Positions 11,990 to 22,833 of a stretch of DNA of 64,000 nucleotides are shown piece by piece. Every line of letters begins with the position of its first letter. Within the stretch, counting starts at the first letter, position 1. A model generated the notes under the pieces. The model had not been told where the DNA came from. It made no database searches and was given only the letters and a program-made list of their open reading frames with translations. The translations under genes and the position numbers were made by a program. The DNA is from Candidatus Paracaedibacteraceae bacterium (lineage in GTDB: Bacteria; Pseudomonadota; Alphaproteobacteria; Paracaedibacterales; Paracaedibacteraceae), in assembly GCA_019636035.1 (NCBI GenBank), contig JAHBYI010000001.1:303508-367507 (forward strand), written 5' to 3'.

Positions 11990-13351
11990 TCAACCTTGAA
12001 AATGCCTCGATAAATTTTCATCCAAATGTTGTTTTAAAGCATCGAGTCCTTCTGCTGTTGTTGATTCACACCGCCCAACAAGTGCCGGTTGTGTGTTGGA
12101 TGCTCGGATCAGCCACCAACCGTGCTCATCCTGGTAACGCAGTCCGTCAATATCAGAAAAACTTATCCCCCGAGATTTAAAATCCTGAACCATAGCCTCA
12201 ATCACAGAAAATTTAACGTCATCCGGACAATCAATACGCAACTCAGGCGTTGAAAAGAACACAGGTAAACTGTCATAAATCTCAGAACACGTTTGATCAG
12301 ATGCTTGTAAAATATTAATAAACCGCACGGCTGCATAAACAGCATCGTCATAACCGTAATATTGATCACTAAAGAAAATATGACCGCTAACCTCACCAGC
12401 AAGAGCAGCCTTTTCTTCATGAGCCATAATTTTAACAAAGGAATGCCCTGTACGGCACATTAAAGCTTGCCCGCCCCACACCGGAATCATCTCATAGAAC
12501 GCTTGGCTTGTCTTAACATCCCCAATAATCTTGGCTCCTGGCAAGCGGGATAAAACCTCTTGGGCAAAGACCATCAAAATCTGATCACCCATAAAAGAAC
12601 GCCCTCGTTCATCGAGGACACCAATCCGATCAGCATCGCCATCAAAAGCAATACCGGCATCGCATTGATGCTCTTGAATAACAGCACGAAGTTGCTCCAA
12701 GTTCTTATCGACAGATGGATCCGGGTGATGATTCGGGAAATTCCCGTCAATTTTGCTGTTAATGACAATGTGATCAGCATCAATGTACCGGATCAACATC
12801 TCAACAATCTCGCCAGCTGCTCCGTTTCCCGGATCCCAAGCAAGCTTAAGCCTTTTCCCAGAGGGACTATAATCTTGAGCCAATCGCTGAACATAAGACT
12901 CACGAATATCGATATGCTCGACATCGCCTAGTTTATGTGCTTGCATAAAGGCTTGTTGCGCCAAATCACGAATAGACTGGCCAAAAAAAGGTATCGTCTT
13001 TAAGGTTATTTTAAAACCATTGTCATCCTTGGGATTATGAGACCCCGTAATCATAATCCCGGCAAAAGCCGGTGTTGTCTTTACGGCGTAATATAGCATT
13101 GGCGTTGGACATACCCCAATATCAAGAATTGTCACACCAGCTTCGCGCAGTCCCTGTGTTAATGCGGCATGGAGATCAGGGGACGACAAGCGACCATCGC
13201 GGCCTAAGCAAATCAAGGATTCATTTTGTTGCCGCAACCATGTTCCAAAGCGACGCCCAACTTCCAAAGCATCTTGAGTTGATAAGTTCTTACCGATCGT
13301 TCCTCGAATATCATATTCGCGGAGAATATGCGGATTAAAGTGATAGGTCAT
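11990..13351 (-). CDS. phosphomannomutase/phosphoglucomutase
   Basis: 453 residues, alpha-D-phosphohexomutase family (ManB/AlgC type). The active-site serine loop TGSHNPKDDNGFK (~100), metal-binding loop FDGDADRIG (~235), substrate loop region GEVSGH (~318) and phosphate-binding RASNTQPALVGR near the C terminus are all present. It interconverts hexose 1- and 6-phosphates for GDP-mannose or glucose-1-phosphate supply to surface polysaccharides. Appears monocistronic. Confidence 0.93.
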   Translation of the reverse strand: MTYHFNPHILREYDIRGTIGKNLSTQDALEVGRRFGTWLRQQNESLICLGRDGRLSSPDLHAALTQGLREAGVTILDIGVCPTPMLYYAVKTTPAFAGIMITGSHNPKDDNGFKITLKTIPFFGQSIRDLAQQAFMQAHKLGDVEHIDIRESYVQRLAQDYSPSGKRLKLAWDPGNGAAGEIVEMLIRYIDADHIVINSKIDGNFPNHHPDPSVDKNLEQLRAVIQEHQCDAGIAFDGDADRIGVLDERGRSFMGDQILMVFAQEVLSRLPGAKIIGDVKTSQAFYEMIPVWGGQALMCRTGHSFVKIMAHEEKAALAGEVSGHIFFSDQYYGYDDAVYAAVRFINILQASDQTCSEIYDSLPVFFSTPELRIDCPDDVKFSVIEAMVQDFKSRGISFSDIDGLRYQDEHGWWLIRASNTQPALVGRCESTTAEGLDALKQHLDENLSRHFQG

Positions 13352-13399
13352 ACAAAACCCCTCTTGATTTTTAGTTTATCTTTATCCTAATACAAGGCT

Positions 13400-15325
13400 C
13401 TATAATTTGGCTACAAATGAATCGATATTGTCCAAGGAATTGGCAAAGTTTACCTTAAGTTCAGAAACCAAATCTTCCGGACGAATATTATCTTGTTTTG
13501 TTTTGATCATGATCGATCGTGCTGTTTTACCGACCTCTTTGATCCCAAGATTTTCAGACATACCGGCCAAGGTATGAGCAAGATTATGGGTTTTTTGAAC
13601 ATCTTTTTCCTGCTCAATCATACCAATGAGTTCACCCGCATCTACCTTATAAATCTGCAATAGATTTTTAATCGATTCAGACCCCAGCTGATTTAAAAGA
13701 CTTTTAATATACCCATGATCAATAGCCGGTAAATCAACCAATTCCAATGTCGCCGTATCAGAGGTAGGTTTGGCTGAGCTATAGCGCGTCAAGATATCAA
13801 TAATTTCCTGTTTAATAATGGGTTTACTCGCCACGTCCGTAAAACCCATATCCATAAATTCTTGTTTAGACGTTGTCATTGTATCGGCGGTAAAAGCAAT
13901 AACCGGCAATTCTTTTTTATCATCTAAGCCTCGGATTTTTTGCGTTGCAACGATACCGTCCATTTCAGGCATATTAATATCCATGAAAATGAGATCAAAC
14001 TTATCTTGATCAAGCCGTGCAAGAGCATCAACGCCATTTTTTGCAATCGTAACCGTCTGCCCTAAATTCTGTAAGATCCCCTGAATAACCTGTTGGTTAA
14101 TGATATTATCTTCGGCGACCAACACATTAAGGTGAGGCAGATTAACATTCTGATCCAATAAGGTAGGATCAGAGGCAGCTGCTGCCGTTGGGAACGGAAG
14201 GGTAAACCAAAACGTTGAACCTTTATCCATACTACTTTGAACGCCGATATCTCCGCCCATCAAAGCAACAAGTTTCTTACAGATGGAAAGCCCTAAACCT
14301 GTACCACCATAAGTTCTGACGGTTGCTGCGCTGGCTTGTGTAAAATCTTGGAATAACTTAGGGATGACTTCTGCGGGAATGCCAATACCGGTATCGCTCA
14401 CACGGAAATGTAAAACCACATGGTCAGAGTCTGTTGAATTGAGTTGCACGAATACTTTGACATAACCTTGATCTGTAAATTTAATGGCATTATTAATGAG
14501 ATTCACCAATATTTGCTGGAGCCTGACCTGATCGCCAATCAGATTAACAGGAACATCAGGAGCCACCTCATACGAGAAATCAAGCCCCTTTGAGACCGTC
14601 AGTGATTTCAGGATATTTTGAGTATTAGAGAGAATGGTGATGAGATTAAATTCAACTTTTTCAATCTCTAATTTTCCTGATGCTATTTTAGAAACATCCA
14701 ATACATCATTCACAAGAGTAAGCAGCATATTCGTTGAGGTGAGAATTGTCTCCACATACTGACGTTGACGTTCATCCAGTTGTGTATCCATCAGTAAATT
14801 GGCCATTCCCATAACACCGTTCAACGGTGTTCTGAGTTCGTGGTTTAATGACGCGATAAATTTTGATTTAGTCTGTGATGCTTTTTCAGCTTCTTCGATG
14901 GTTCGTTCTAATTGATCCTGTAAAACACGATATGAATTAATATTAACAACCGTTCCCAGATAATTATTGAGAGGCTGACAATCAGCCACATGAGATGTAA
15001 TGAGCAACGACAAATAATGACCTTGCTTATGCTTTAGTCGATATTCTATTTGGCGTTTGTTACTTTTACCTTCTCGTCGTTCTTGAATATAGGTAAGAGC
15101 ACGCTCACGGTCATCCGCATGGAGGAGGTTTTCCCACCACTGCGCAGAGAACAAATTGGGATCAGACATATCATATCCCAACATATTCACCAGACGTTCT
15201 GAGATATAAAACTGATCGTCTTGGATGACATAAAAACCATCTAAGCAACTTCTAAATCCATCAAGAATCCATTCTTGCCGAATATTATCAGGTGTTTTAC
15301 TTTCTTGTGAACGCCAAAAAACCAT
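13400..15325 (-). CDS. hybrid sensor histidine kinase with receiver and Hpt domains
   Basis: 641 residues, no obvious membrane segment. Order: PAS-like sensor domain (~20-130), HisKA with phospho-accepting His in NHELRTPLNG (~160), HATPase_c with GTGLGLS (~340), receiver with phospho-acceptor Asp in FMDINMPEMDG (~445), and a C-terminal Hpt domain with HTLAGMSENLG (~580). All phosphorelay residues are present, so it could run a His-Asp-His relay by itself to an unknown regulator. It lies 4 bp beyond the cytochrome b561 gene, suggesting co-transcription; a link to respiration or redox is only inference. Confidence 0.93.
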   Translation of the reverse strand: MVFWRSQESKTPDNIRQEWILDGFRSCLDGFYVIQDDQFYISERLVNMLGYDMSDPNLFSAQWWENLLHADDRERALTYIQERREGKSNKRQIEYRLKHKQGHYLSLLITSHVADCQPLNNYLGTVVNINSYRVLQDQLERTIEEAEKASQTKSKFIASLNHELRTPLNGVMGMANLLMDTQLDERQRQYVETILTSTNMLLTLVNDVLDVSKIASGKLEIEKVEFNLITILSNTQNILKSLTVSKGLDFSYEVAPDVPVNLIGDQVRLQQILVNLINNAIKFTDQGYVKVFVQLNSTDSDHVVLHFRVSDTGIGIPAEVIPKLFQDFTQASAATVRTYGGTGLGLSICKKLVALMGGDIGVQSSMDKGSTFWFTLPFPTAAAASDPTLLDQNVNLPHLNVLVAEDNIINQQVIQGILQNLGQTVTIAKNGVDALARLDQDKFDLIFMDINMPEMDGIVATQKIRGLDDKKELPVIAFTADTMTTSKQEFMDMGFTDVASKPIIKQEIIDILTRYSSAKPTSDTATLELVDLPAIDHGYIKSLLNQLGSESIKNLLQIYKVDAGELIGMIEQEKDVQKTHNLAHTLAGMSENLGIKEVGKTARSIMIKTKQDNIRPEDLVSELKVNFANSLDNIDSFVAKL

Positions 15326-15329
15326 AATG

Positions 15330-15854
15330 TTATCCCTTAATCATACGTCCTAATAAATTGTTCTTTAGGATCAATTGATGATATAGCGCAGCTAAAATAT
15401 GCAAACAAATCAAAGCAATAAAGATTTTCCCCGCATACCCATGTATTTGCCAAGCAAGCTTACCCAAAGCAGGATTCTTATCAATCAGTGTCGGCAGTGT
15501 ATACCATCCAAAAATTGAAACGGGATGCCCTCCGGCCTGGGACATCGTCAGCCCTGAAACAGGCATCATGATCATAGCAAGATACAGAATAGGCGCGCTT
15601 AATCGCGAAAGTAAGAGCTGATCAGGCAGATCCGGTGTTATCGTCATCAATCGCCAAATCAGTCGAAATGTCACAAACCCCAAAGCAATGACACCAAATG
15701 ACTTGTGCAATCCATACAAGGCAAATTTATCGGGTGAATCCGGCAAATCAGCCATATATAACCCCAGATAAAGCAACCCAACAATCAAGATCGCCATAAG
15801 CCAATGCGTAAGGCGTGAAATCAATCCCCAGTGCTGCTGATCGTTTCTTAACAT
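15330..15854 (-). CDS. cytochrome b561 family protein
   Basis: 174 residues with four hydrophobic helices and haem-ligand-type histidines, including RLTHWLMAIL in helix 1, GLHKSFG in helix 2, and WQIHGYAGK plus CLHILAALYHQ in the last two. Family members are di-haem membrane cytochromes that pass electrons from quinol. Strong Shine-Dalgarno (GAGGGGG) before the ATG. First gene of a probable pair with the hybrid kinase. Confidence 0.88.
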   Translation of the reverse strand: MLRNDQQHWGLISRLTHWLMAILIVGLLYLGLYMADLPDSPDKFALYGLHKSFGVIALGFVTFRLIWRLMTITPDLPDQLLLSRLSAPILYLAMIMMPVSGLTMSQAGGHPVSIFGWYTLPTLIDKNPALGKLAWQIHGYAGKIFIALICLHILAALYHQLILKNNLLGRMIKG

Positions 15855-15939
15855 ATTTTCCCCCTCAGAATAGTTGCATTTTAGATAAATTAGCCGTTAT
15901 TCTAAGCCTAGATCAATATAGCGTCGAGTAAAATAAAAA

Positions 15940-16953
15940 ATGGTTAAAAAGTTTGTTTTTTTTCTCTTTCATACGATCTTCCTAATAAATTTATCTGTTG
16001 CTGAGCCAATCTTAGGAGAGTTCCAAACATCTGACAGACAAACGATTCGCACGGCTAAATGGAATGCAAAATCAAGCAAACGAGGCACGCTCTTCTTTCT
16101 CCAAGGCATGGGCGGATTTATCGAAGGGTACACAGATTTTGCTCAACGCATGAATGATCTTGGATTTGATGTTTTTACCCTTGATTGGCGCGGTCAAGGT
16201 GGGTCGAGTCGCATAACGAATAAACCAAGCCTGCTTCACATTAATTCCTTTGATGATTATGTCCGAGATCTCGAAGGGTATTTTGCCCAACAAAAAGAAT
16301 TTGCCAGACCGATTATCGTCGTAGGGAACTCCATGGGAGGTCATGTCGCCCTGCGATATATCTATAATCACCCCAATGCCGTTGATGGTTTAATTGCCTT
16401 ATCTCCAATGGTTGATGTGAATACAAACAAATATCCCTATTTCTTTGCACGAGCTTTGGCTAAATCATTTAAAACCCTTGGTGGATCAGAAAAATTTGTC
16501 TTTGGGTTTAAAAGTTTTGATCTCGATAAATGTATCAGCACCTTCGATCCGAACAAATATGGCGATCGCGGTAAATATATTTCGGACTGTGTTTTTCTCA
16601 ATAGCCACCAAAATTTAGCCACAGGGGGGCCAAGTTTCTCATGGCTGGCTGCGGCTTTTGATTCTTGTGATAAAATCAAAGAGTACGACTTTGCATCCCG
16701 TATTCTGATCCCTGTTTTAATGGTCACTGTCCCCAAAGATCACCTTGTCGATTCTGATGCACAGCGCGAACTCTGTGCTGTCATGCCTAAATGCCGTCAA
16801 ATCCTCTACCCAGATGGCCATCATAATCTGCTCAAAGATCGTGACGAGGTCATTGATCGGTTAATCCACGATATCGATCGCTTTATCAAAGATTTGCCTG
16901 CCTTGAAAAAAGGTGTTCCTCAATCTGTTCTGGTCATGAATCAAATAGATTAA
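15940..16953 (+). CDS. exported alpha/beta hydrolase, lysophospholipase/monoacylglycerol lipase-like
   Basis: 337 residues with an N-terminal signal peptide (KKFVFFLFHTIFLINLSVA). The hydrolase_4 fold shows an oxyanion region FFLQGMGGFIEGY, DWRGQGGSS, nucleophile elbow GNSMGGH (~130), an acidic residue in PKDHLVDSD and a late His in PDGHHN, a complete catalytic triad. Substrate is probably a lipid ester; this is inferred from family only. The last 4 bp overlap the 3' end of convergent priA. Confidence 0.85.
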   Translation: MVKKFVFFLFHTIFLINLSVAEPILGEFQTSDRQTIRTAKWNAKSSKRGTLFFLQGMGGFIEGYTDFAQRMNDLGFDVFTLDWRGQGGSSRITNKPSLLHINSFDDYVRDLEGYFAQQKEFARPIIVVGNSMGGHVALRYIYNHPNAVDGLIALSPMVDVNTNKYPYFFARALAKSFKTLGGSEKFVFGFKSFDLDKCISTFDPNKYGDRGKYISDCVFLNSHQNLATGGPSFSWLAAAFDSCDKIKEYDFASRILIPVLMVTVPKDHLVDSDAQRELCAVMPKCRQILYPDGHHNLLKDRDEVIDRLIHDIDRFIKDLPALKKGVPQSVLVMNQID

Positions 16954-18905
16954 ACAAAACTATAAGGATCAACATCAATAATCAACTGAACAGTTGAGGG
17001 AATGTCTTGGGTTTTTAGCCAAGCTGTAAGCACACGCTGAATTGGAAAGGTTTTCGGTGCTTTGAACAAGAGACGCCAGCGATGCTTTCCACGCACAAAA
17101 GAGAGGGGGGCTGGTGTTGGTCCATAGAGCGTCACATCCGGATGGCGAGGTGCTGTTTGCCCCAGATGACGTGCTGTTCTTGCAACTAAATCGGGATTAT
17201 TGGCAGCCAAAGTCACGGAAACGAGACGACCAAAAGGGGGCATACTGTGTTCACGACGTTCATGAAGTTCTAACTGATTAAAATGATCTCGGTCTTGATG
17301 AACCATCGCTTCCATTAAAGGATGATCCGGCTGGAAGGTTTGCAGTAATACTGTGCCTGGCCGTTCTTCACGCCCTGCGCGACCCGACACTTGATGTAAA
17401 AGCTGATACGTCCGTTCAGCGCACCTTAGGTCTCCGCCACTTAACCCCAGATCCGCATCAACAACACCAACCAGAGTAATTAACGGAAAATGATGCCCTT
17501 TGGCAAGGATTTGCGTTCCAATCAGAATATCAATCTCATGATTGCGAATTTGCATGACCAGATCGTCCAAGCCATCAACACTGGTTACCTCGTCGCTGGT
17601 AATGATACGACAACGAGCATCAGGGATTAGTTTTTCAATAAGCTCATGAACACGCTCAACCCCCGGGCCACATGGAATCAGTGTATCCGGTTTATGACAT
17701 TCCGGACACTGCTGTGGCGTTTCTTGTTCAAAACCACAATGATGGCAATGCAACTTGTTGGTGCGTTTATGATCGACCATCCAAGCATCACAATTCAAAC
17801 AATTGAAACGATGCCCGCATGAATGACACAAGGTCAAAGGTGCATATCCTCGACGGTTGAGAAACAGTATCGACTGCTCCCCTCGTGCCAGCGTTTCATG
17901 CAAGGCTTCAAGCAGCGGTGGGGAAATCCATCCCTTTGGCTGTTTACGCATATCAATGGTTTTAATGTCAGGTAGAGATGCGCTGCCATGGCGTGATGTT
18001 AAGGTTAATTCTTGATACCGGCCATCGACAACATTTTGCACAGTCTCTAACGCAGGCGTTGCTGAGGCTAAAACGACAGGACAGGATTCCAGATGAGCGC
18101 GTAACACCGCCATATCCCGAGCATTATAAATAATTTGTTCTTCCTGTTTAAAGGATCCGTCATGTTCCTCATCAACAACGATAATCCCCAAGTCAGGATA
18201 AGGCAAAAACAAGGCCGACCGCGCTCCAACGATGACCTTGGCATCCCCCTTTAGAACGGCCTGCCATGTTTGGCGGCGTACGGATTCCGGCATATTAGAA
18301 TGCCACTGCAAAGGCGGGCAGCCAAACCGTCGCTCAAACCGATCGAGCCATTGATTCGTCAAAGCGATTTCCGGCAACAGGATCAATGCTTGCTTACCAG
18401 CCTCAAGAGCTGTCTGAATGGCTGCCAGATAAACTTCAGTTTTACCTGACCCTGTAATACCATCCAGCAAAAAAGTTTGATAGATATGTTCTCTGACTTG
18501 ACCTGATATAGCATTCGCTGCGATCTGTTGTTCATCAGATAAAGACACAGCCTGACGTGAAAAATCAGGAATTCCGATGGCAATGGGTTTGCGTGTTTTT
18601 TTATCGTCAAAAAAGGGAGAAGAATAAACCAACCTTAACGTATTACCCAAAGGGGTTATGGTATAATCAGCCAGACGTTTTAAGAAATCACGTGTTATGG
18701 CTGACATAAGGGGTAAGTCATAGACCCGCTCAATAGGACGTGCCTTTCCTGTATAGGGCGTATCATTCTCCCAGACAACACCTATCAGACTGCGTCCACG
18801 AAAAGGGACTTTGACAAAAGTCCCTACGGGCAGTTCTTCTGTATGGCTGTAAGAAAAAACGGTATCCAACGCCACAGGCAATAAGACTGAAATCATCTGA
18901 GTCAT
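16950..18905 (-). CDS. priA: primosomal replication-restart helicase PriA
   Basis: 651 residues. N-terminal DNA-binding domain, then SF2 helicase with Walker A GITGSGKTEVYLA (~145), DEEHD box (~245), LNRRGY, and four C-x2-C pairs binding two zinc ions between residues ~360 and 405 (CHSCGHRFNCLNC...CHHCG...CPEC), then GTQILAKGHHFP and SGRAGREERPG motifs. Reloads the replisome at stalled forks. Start MTQMISVLLPVALD matches the normal beginning of the family. Confidence 0.97.
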   Translation of the reverse strand: MTQMISVLLPVALDTVFSYSHTEELPVGTFVKVPFRGRSLIGVVWENDTPYTGKARPIERVYDLPLMSAITRDFLKRLADYTITPLGNTLRLVYSSPFFDDKKTRKPIAIGIPDFSRQAVSLSDEQQIAANAISGQVREHIYQTFLLDGITGSGKTEVYLAAIQTALEAGKQALILLPEIALTNQWLDRFERRFGCPPLQWHSNMPESVRRQTWQAVLKGDAKVIVGARSALFLPYPDLGIIVVDEEHDGSFKQEEQIIYNARDMAVLRAHLESCPVVLASATPALETVQNVVDGRYQELTLTSRHGSASLPDIKTIDMRKQPKGWISPPLLEALHETLARGEQSILFLNRRGYAPLTLCHSCGHRFNCLNCDAWMVDHKRTNKLHCHHCGFEQETPQQCPECHKPDTLIPCGPGVERVHELIEKLIPDARCRIITSDEVTSVDGLDDLVMQIRNHEIDILIGTQILAKGHHFPLITLVGVVDADLGLSGGDLRCAERTYQLLHQVSGRAGREERPGTVLLQTFQPDHPLMEAMVHQDRDHFNQLELHERREHSMPPFGRLVSVTLAANNPDLVARTARHLGQTAPRHPDVTLYGPTPAPLSFVRGKHRWRLLFKAPKTFPIQRVLTAWLKTQDIPSTVQLIIDVDPYSFV

Positions 18906-18933
18906 GACTCCACTGTACCAAATGTTGAGATCG

Positions 18934-21900
18934 TTACAAAAGCCTTTTGATCCACTGCGCTGTCAGCTTTTCCTGAACACGATTCTGCCCTAAACGTGTG
19001 GCCAGATTACCAAAGTCGACCTGATCCAAGTCTTGATCTTGATTCCGGCAAGAATAAACAATTGTCTCTGCCCCTGTTACAGGATCCACATGCCGTTGCA
19101 AACACTGCGCACAAATTTCTTTCATCATACATTGCATTGGTGAGTTAATGCTGCCAATCGCCAAATGTGATGCTTTTAAGAATGAAGCCAATTGCTGATG
19201 ACGCGCCATAGCAACGGCTGCCATCATACGATCCGAACCAATAGCAATAATCCGATCGACATCTGTCAATTGAATTGAGGCATCCCCCAGATGTCCATGA
19301 CCATAGGCCTCGATTGCCTGGACAATATTACCGACAAACGTCTTATCTTGAGGGCGATCAGGCACAAACCCGGGATTTTCATCACAACACCAGACAACTT
19401 CATCAGCTGCCCGTTCAATCTCATCAACTTTATATTGATCTTCAAGTTTCTTATAGCCCGCAAAATACAAAACACGACATCCTCGGTCTCGCATCGCTTG
19501 GCCAATTGAGAACAAAACAGCATTACCCAGGCCACCACCAACCAACATCACCGTTTCGTTTTTCGGGATATGGGTTGGCTCACCCGTTGGCCCCATTAAA
19601 ACAACTGATTCACCCGATTTTAATCCCGCGCACAATGTAGACGATCCACCCATCTCCAAAACAATCGTTGACAAAAGCCCTTGATCTCGATCAACAGATG
19701 CCCCCGTCAAAGCGAGTCCTTCCATCGCTAATCGCGTGCTGTCCTTTACATACGCCTGGCTTTCAAAATTCTGCAACCGATAGAATTGACCTGGTTTAAA
19801 ATTCTGTGCCTGAAACGGAGCCTTAATCACAACCTCAATAATTGTTGGTGTTAAGCGGTTAACCGCATGAACTGTTGCTTTAAATAAATCGGGCTCAATA
19901 CTGGCTCCGCCTGCTGATTGTTCTAAAACATGGGAAACAATCGGATAGCCCTGTTTGGCACTAGCCATAGCTTTGACAACATTTCCTGCATAGGACGGGT
20001 GCATATCACCAAAGAAAGATGCATATTTCCCAGGGCATAACTCTGCCATTAAAACATGAACGTCATCAGGTTTACACAATCGTTCAGGGGATACGGGATT
20101 ACCGGATTCATCAATTGCCCGGAAGGTTTTTCCATCCAAAGCAAAACGCCCAGGCTCGTCATAGGTTAAGTTGATATTGGGTTTTGTACCTGCAGCCACT
20201 AAAATGGTATGGGCTGGCAGTGTGCGAACCTGCCCATCGCCCATCAAGTCGATCGAAACCGCTTCATCACGTGCATTCACGTTAATAGCAACAGGAGTTG
20301 CATGATCAAGAATCCGAATCCCCTCTTCCAAGGCTTTGGTGATTTCTTCATGATTGAGGGTATAACTTGGTGCCTGCGTAATATCTCGGCGGTAAGCCAG
20401 GGTCACCCCACCCCATTGCTTGACAAGAGAGGCAAAATCAGGAATCTCACCCGTATGCTCCGCCCGTTGTCGTTCAGCAATAATCGCTCGTCCATGACGC
20501 AAGTATTCATGAACAAGGTCAAGCTCGGTCACAGCAAATGTCGCGAGAACGTCAGCCTCAGATGTCTCAGCAACTAACGTATCAAAGCGTTTGGTAAACT
20601 TTTCAACCTGTACAGGATAATAAGCCATAACTTCAGTCGCTGTATCAATAGCCGTCAAGCCCCCACCAATCACAACAGCCGGCAATCGTACCTGAAGATT
20701 GGCCAGGGAATCAGCCTTAGCCGCCCCCGTTAACTGCAATGCCATCAGGAAATCACTGGCTTGGCGAACACCGGAAGCAAGGCTATTCTTCACATTAATG
20801 AGTGTCGGGCTGCCTGCCCCCATACATAAGGCCACGTGATCAAAGCCTAGATTTAGGGCTTGATCCATGGTTAGGGTTCCACCGAAACGAACGCCTCCTG
20901 CAAGATTGAATTGATCACGGCGTTCCAGCAAAAGACGAATGATTTTTAGAAAATTCTTATCCCAACGCACCGTAATGCCGTATTCAGCAACGCCGCCAAA
21001 TCCACCGATAATTCGTTGGTCAAGATCATCTTTCAAGATAGCAACATCTTTGATCAACATTGTCTTGAAGGTACGATCCAAAGGCTCAATTTTCAGACCG
21101 TCAATCGCCATCACACGATGCCCGTCATTCATCAAATGGTGCGCCAATGTAAAACCGGCAGGCCCCATCCCAACGATCAATACATTTTTCCCGGTATCAG
21201 GCAACGGCAATGGTCGAGCAAAATTCAAGGGGTTCCATCGGGTCAATAAACTATAAACCTCAAATCCCCAAGGTAAGTCCAGAACATCTTGTAAACTTTG
21301 AGTTTCGATCGCAGGAATATCCACAGGATCTTGTTTTTGGTAGATACACGCTTTCATGCAATCATTACAAATCCGGTGCCCCGTTGCAGCAACCATCGGA
21401 TTATCAATGGTAATAATTGCCAAAGCACCCACAACATACCCAAGGCTGCGAGCCTCGTTCATCTCGGATATTTTTTCCTCGAGCGGGCAACCATTCAGTG
21501 TTGTTCCCAACGGGCTCTTCTGGAATTTATCTGAACTATCAGCCTTTGGTTTTAAGCCCTTTGAACATGAATCCTTACCTTGATGATGGCACCAAATACA
21601 ATAATTGGCTTGATCCAAAGCATGCAACCGAGTTATCCCACCGTCCGTTAGCTTAAACCCGTCACGGCGTCGAGCATGCTCAGGCAATCCTTGCCAACAG
21701 CCATCAGCATCCTTGATCATCGGCACAAGGTTTTGATAATCCAGTTTATGAGGAAGGGTAAACAATACCCATCCTTGATGGGCTGATTGCCCCTGTAACG
21801 TATGGACAGCCCAGGCACAATAGCGAGCAGCTAAATCCAACAGTTCTGCATTCGCCTGTTCATCCTGTTGCCATTCTGCAATTTTATGGGCAAGCGTCAC

Positions 21901-22278
21901 TTCATTAAATTTAAGGATAGACTGTTTTAGCTGGCTCCGTAAACTATCCCCGTCAAAGGTAGCTGCTGCTTGTGGGGGGTATTTACGAACGGCTTGACGC
22001 TGAACAAACAAACGTTTTACCGAAAACACAGGTGCCAATTCATGGTGCGATTGCTGCAATTTTAACACATCTGGTTTAATATCAAACAAATCAGCAATAA
22101 AATCCTCAAAGACAGGTGCCAAAGCCATTAACAGGTCACTATCTCCCTGTTTATTTTGACGCGCCAGGACATAACGATCGTAAAGATCTGAATCCAGTGA
22201 TTGCACAAACTCAGAAAATCGCCGGTCAATGGCTTCAAGACCAGATTGAGTATATAAATCAGAAAAAGTTAATATCAT
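18934..22278 (-). CDS. large fused FAD/NAD(P)-dependent oxidoreductase (glutamate synthase beta-like plus PyrK-like)
   Basis: 1114 residues. An N-terminal ~220-residue part is unassigned. Then cysteine clusters CIWCHHQGKDSC (~224-235) and CNDCMKAC (~303-310), likely Fe-S ligands; an FAD-binding Rossmann motif VGMGPAGFTLA (~366); a second dinucleotide motif IGGGLTAID (~531); a ferredoxin-reductase-type flavin domain (~805-900); an NAD-binding motif VGGGLGNAVLF (~908); and a C-terminal cluster with MKEICAQC like the Fe-S end of PyrK. It looks like the beta subunit of glutamate synthase joined to a dihydroorotate-dehydrogenase electron-transfer subunit. Such fusions are, from memory, found in alphaproteobacteria; the reaction is unknown, electron transfer between NAD(P)H and an unknown partner being the best guess. 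Confidence 0.8.
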   Translation of the reverse strand: MILTFSDLYTQSGLEAIDRRFSEFVQSLDSDLYDRYVLARQNKQGDSDLLMALAPVFEDFIADLFDIKPDVLKLQQSHHELAPVFSVKRLFVQRQAVRKYPPQAAATFDGDSLRSQLKQSILKFNEVTLAHKIAEWQQDEQANAELLDLAARYCAWAVHTLQGQSAHQGWVLFTLPHKLDYQNLVPMIKDADGCWQGLPEHARRRDGFKLTDGGITRLHALDQANYCIWCHHQGKDSCSKGLKPKADSSDKFQKSPLGTTLNGCPLEEKISEMNEARSLGYVVGALAIITIDNPMVAATGHRICNDCMKACIYQKQDPVDIPAIETQSLQDVLDLPWGFEVYSLLTRWNPLNFARPLPLPDTGKNVLIVGMGPAGFTLAHHLMNDGHRVMAIDGLKIEPLDRTFKTMLIKDVAILKDDLDQRIIGGFGGVAEYGITVRWDKNFLKIIRLLLERRDQFNLAGGVRFGGTLTMDQALNLGFDHVALCMGAGSPTLINVKNSLASGVRQASDFLMALQLTGAAKADSLANLQVRLPAVVIGGGLTAIDTATEVMAYYPVQVEKFTKRFDTLVAETSEADVLATFAVTELDLVHEYLRHGRAIIAERQRAEHTGEIPDFASLVKQWGGVTLAYRRDITQAPSYTLNHEEITKALEEGIRILDHATPVAINVNARDEAVSIDLMGDGQVRTLPAHTILVAAGTKPNINLTYDEPGRFALDGKTFRAIDESGNPVSPERLCKPDDVHVLMAELCPGKYASFFGDMHPSYAGNVVKAMASAKQGYPIVSHVLEQSAGGASIEPDLFKATVHAVNRLTPTIIEVVIKAPFQAQNFKPGQFYRLQNFESQAYVKDSTRLAMEGLALTGASVDRDQGLLSTIVLEMGGSSTLCAGLKSGESVVLMGPTGEPTHIPKNETVMLVGGGLGNAVLFSIGQAMRDRGCRVLYFAGYKKLEDQYKVDEIERAADEVVWCCDENPGFVPDRPQDKTFVGNIVQAIEAYGHGHLGDASIQLTDVDRIIAIGSDRMMAAVAMARHQQLASFLKASHLAIGSINSPMQCMMKEICAQCLQRHVDPVTGAETIVYSCRNQDQDLDQVDFGNLATRLGQNRVQEKLTAQWIKRLL

Positions 22279-22300
22279 GACGGATCCTAAAGCCTATAAA

Positions 22301-22759
<459 letters not shown>

Positions 22760-22833
22760 TCATCATTTTTTCTTTATTTCCTGTTAAGATAATGCTATTT
22801 ACGGTATGCATTCAATGAATTTATGTGGGTAAG

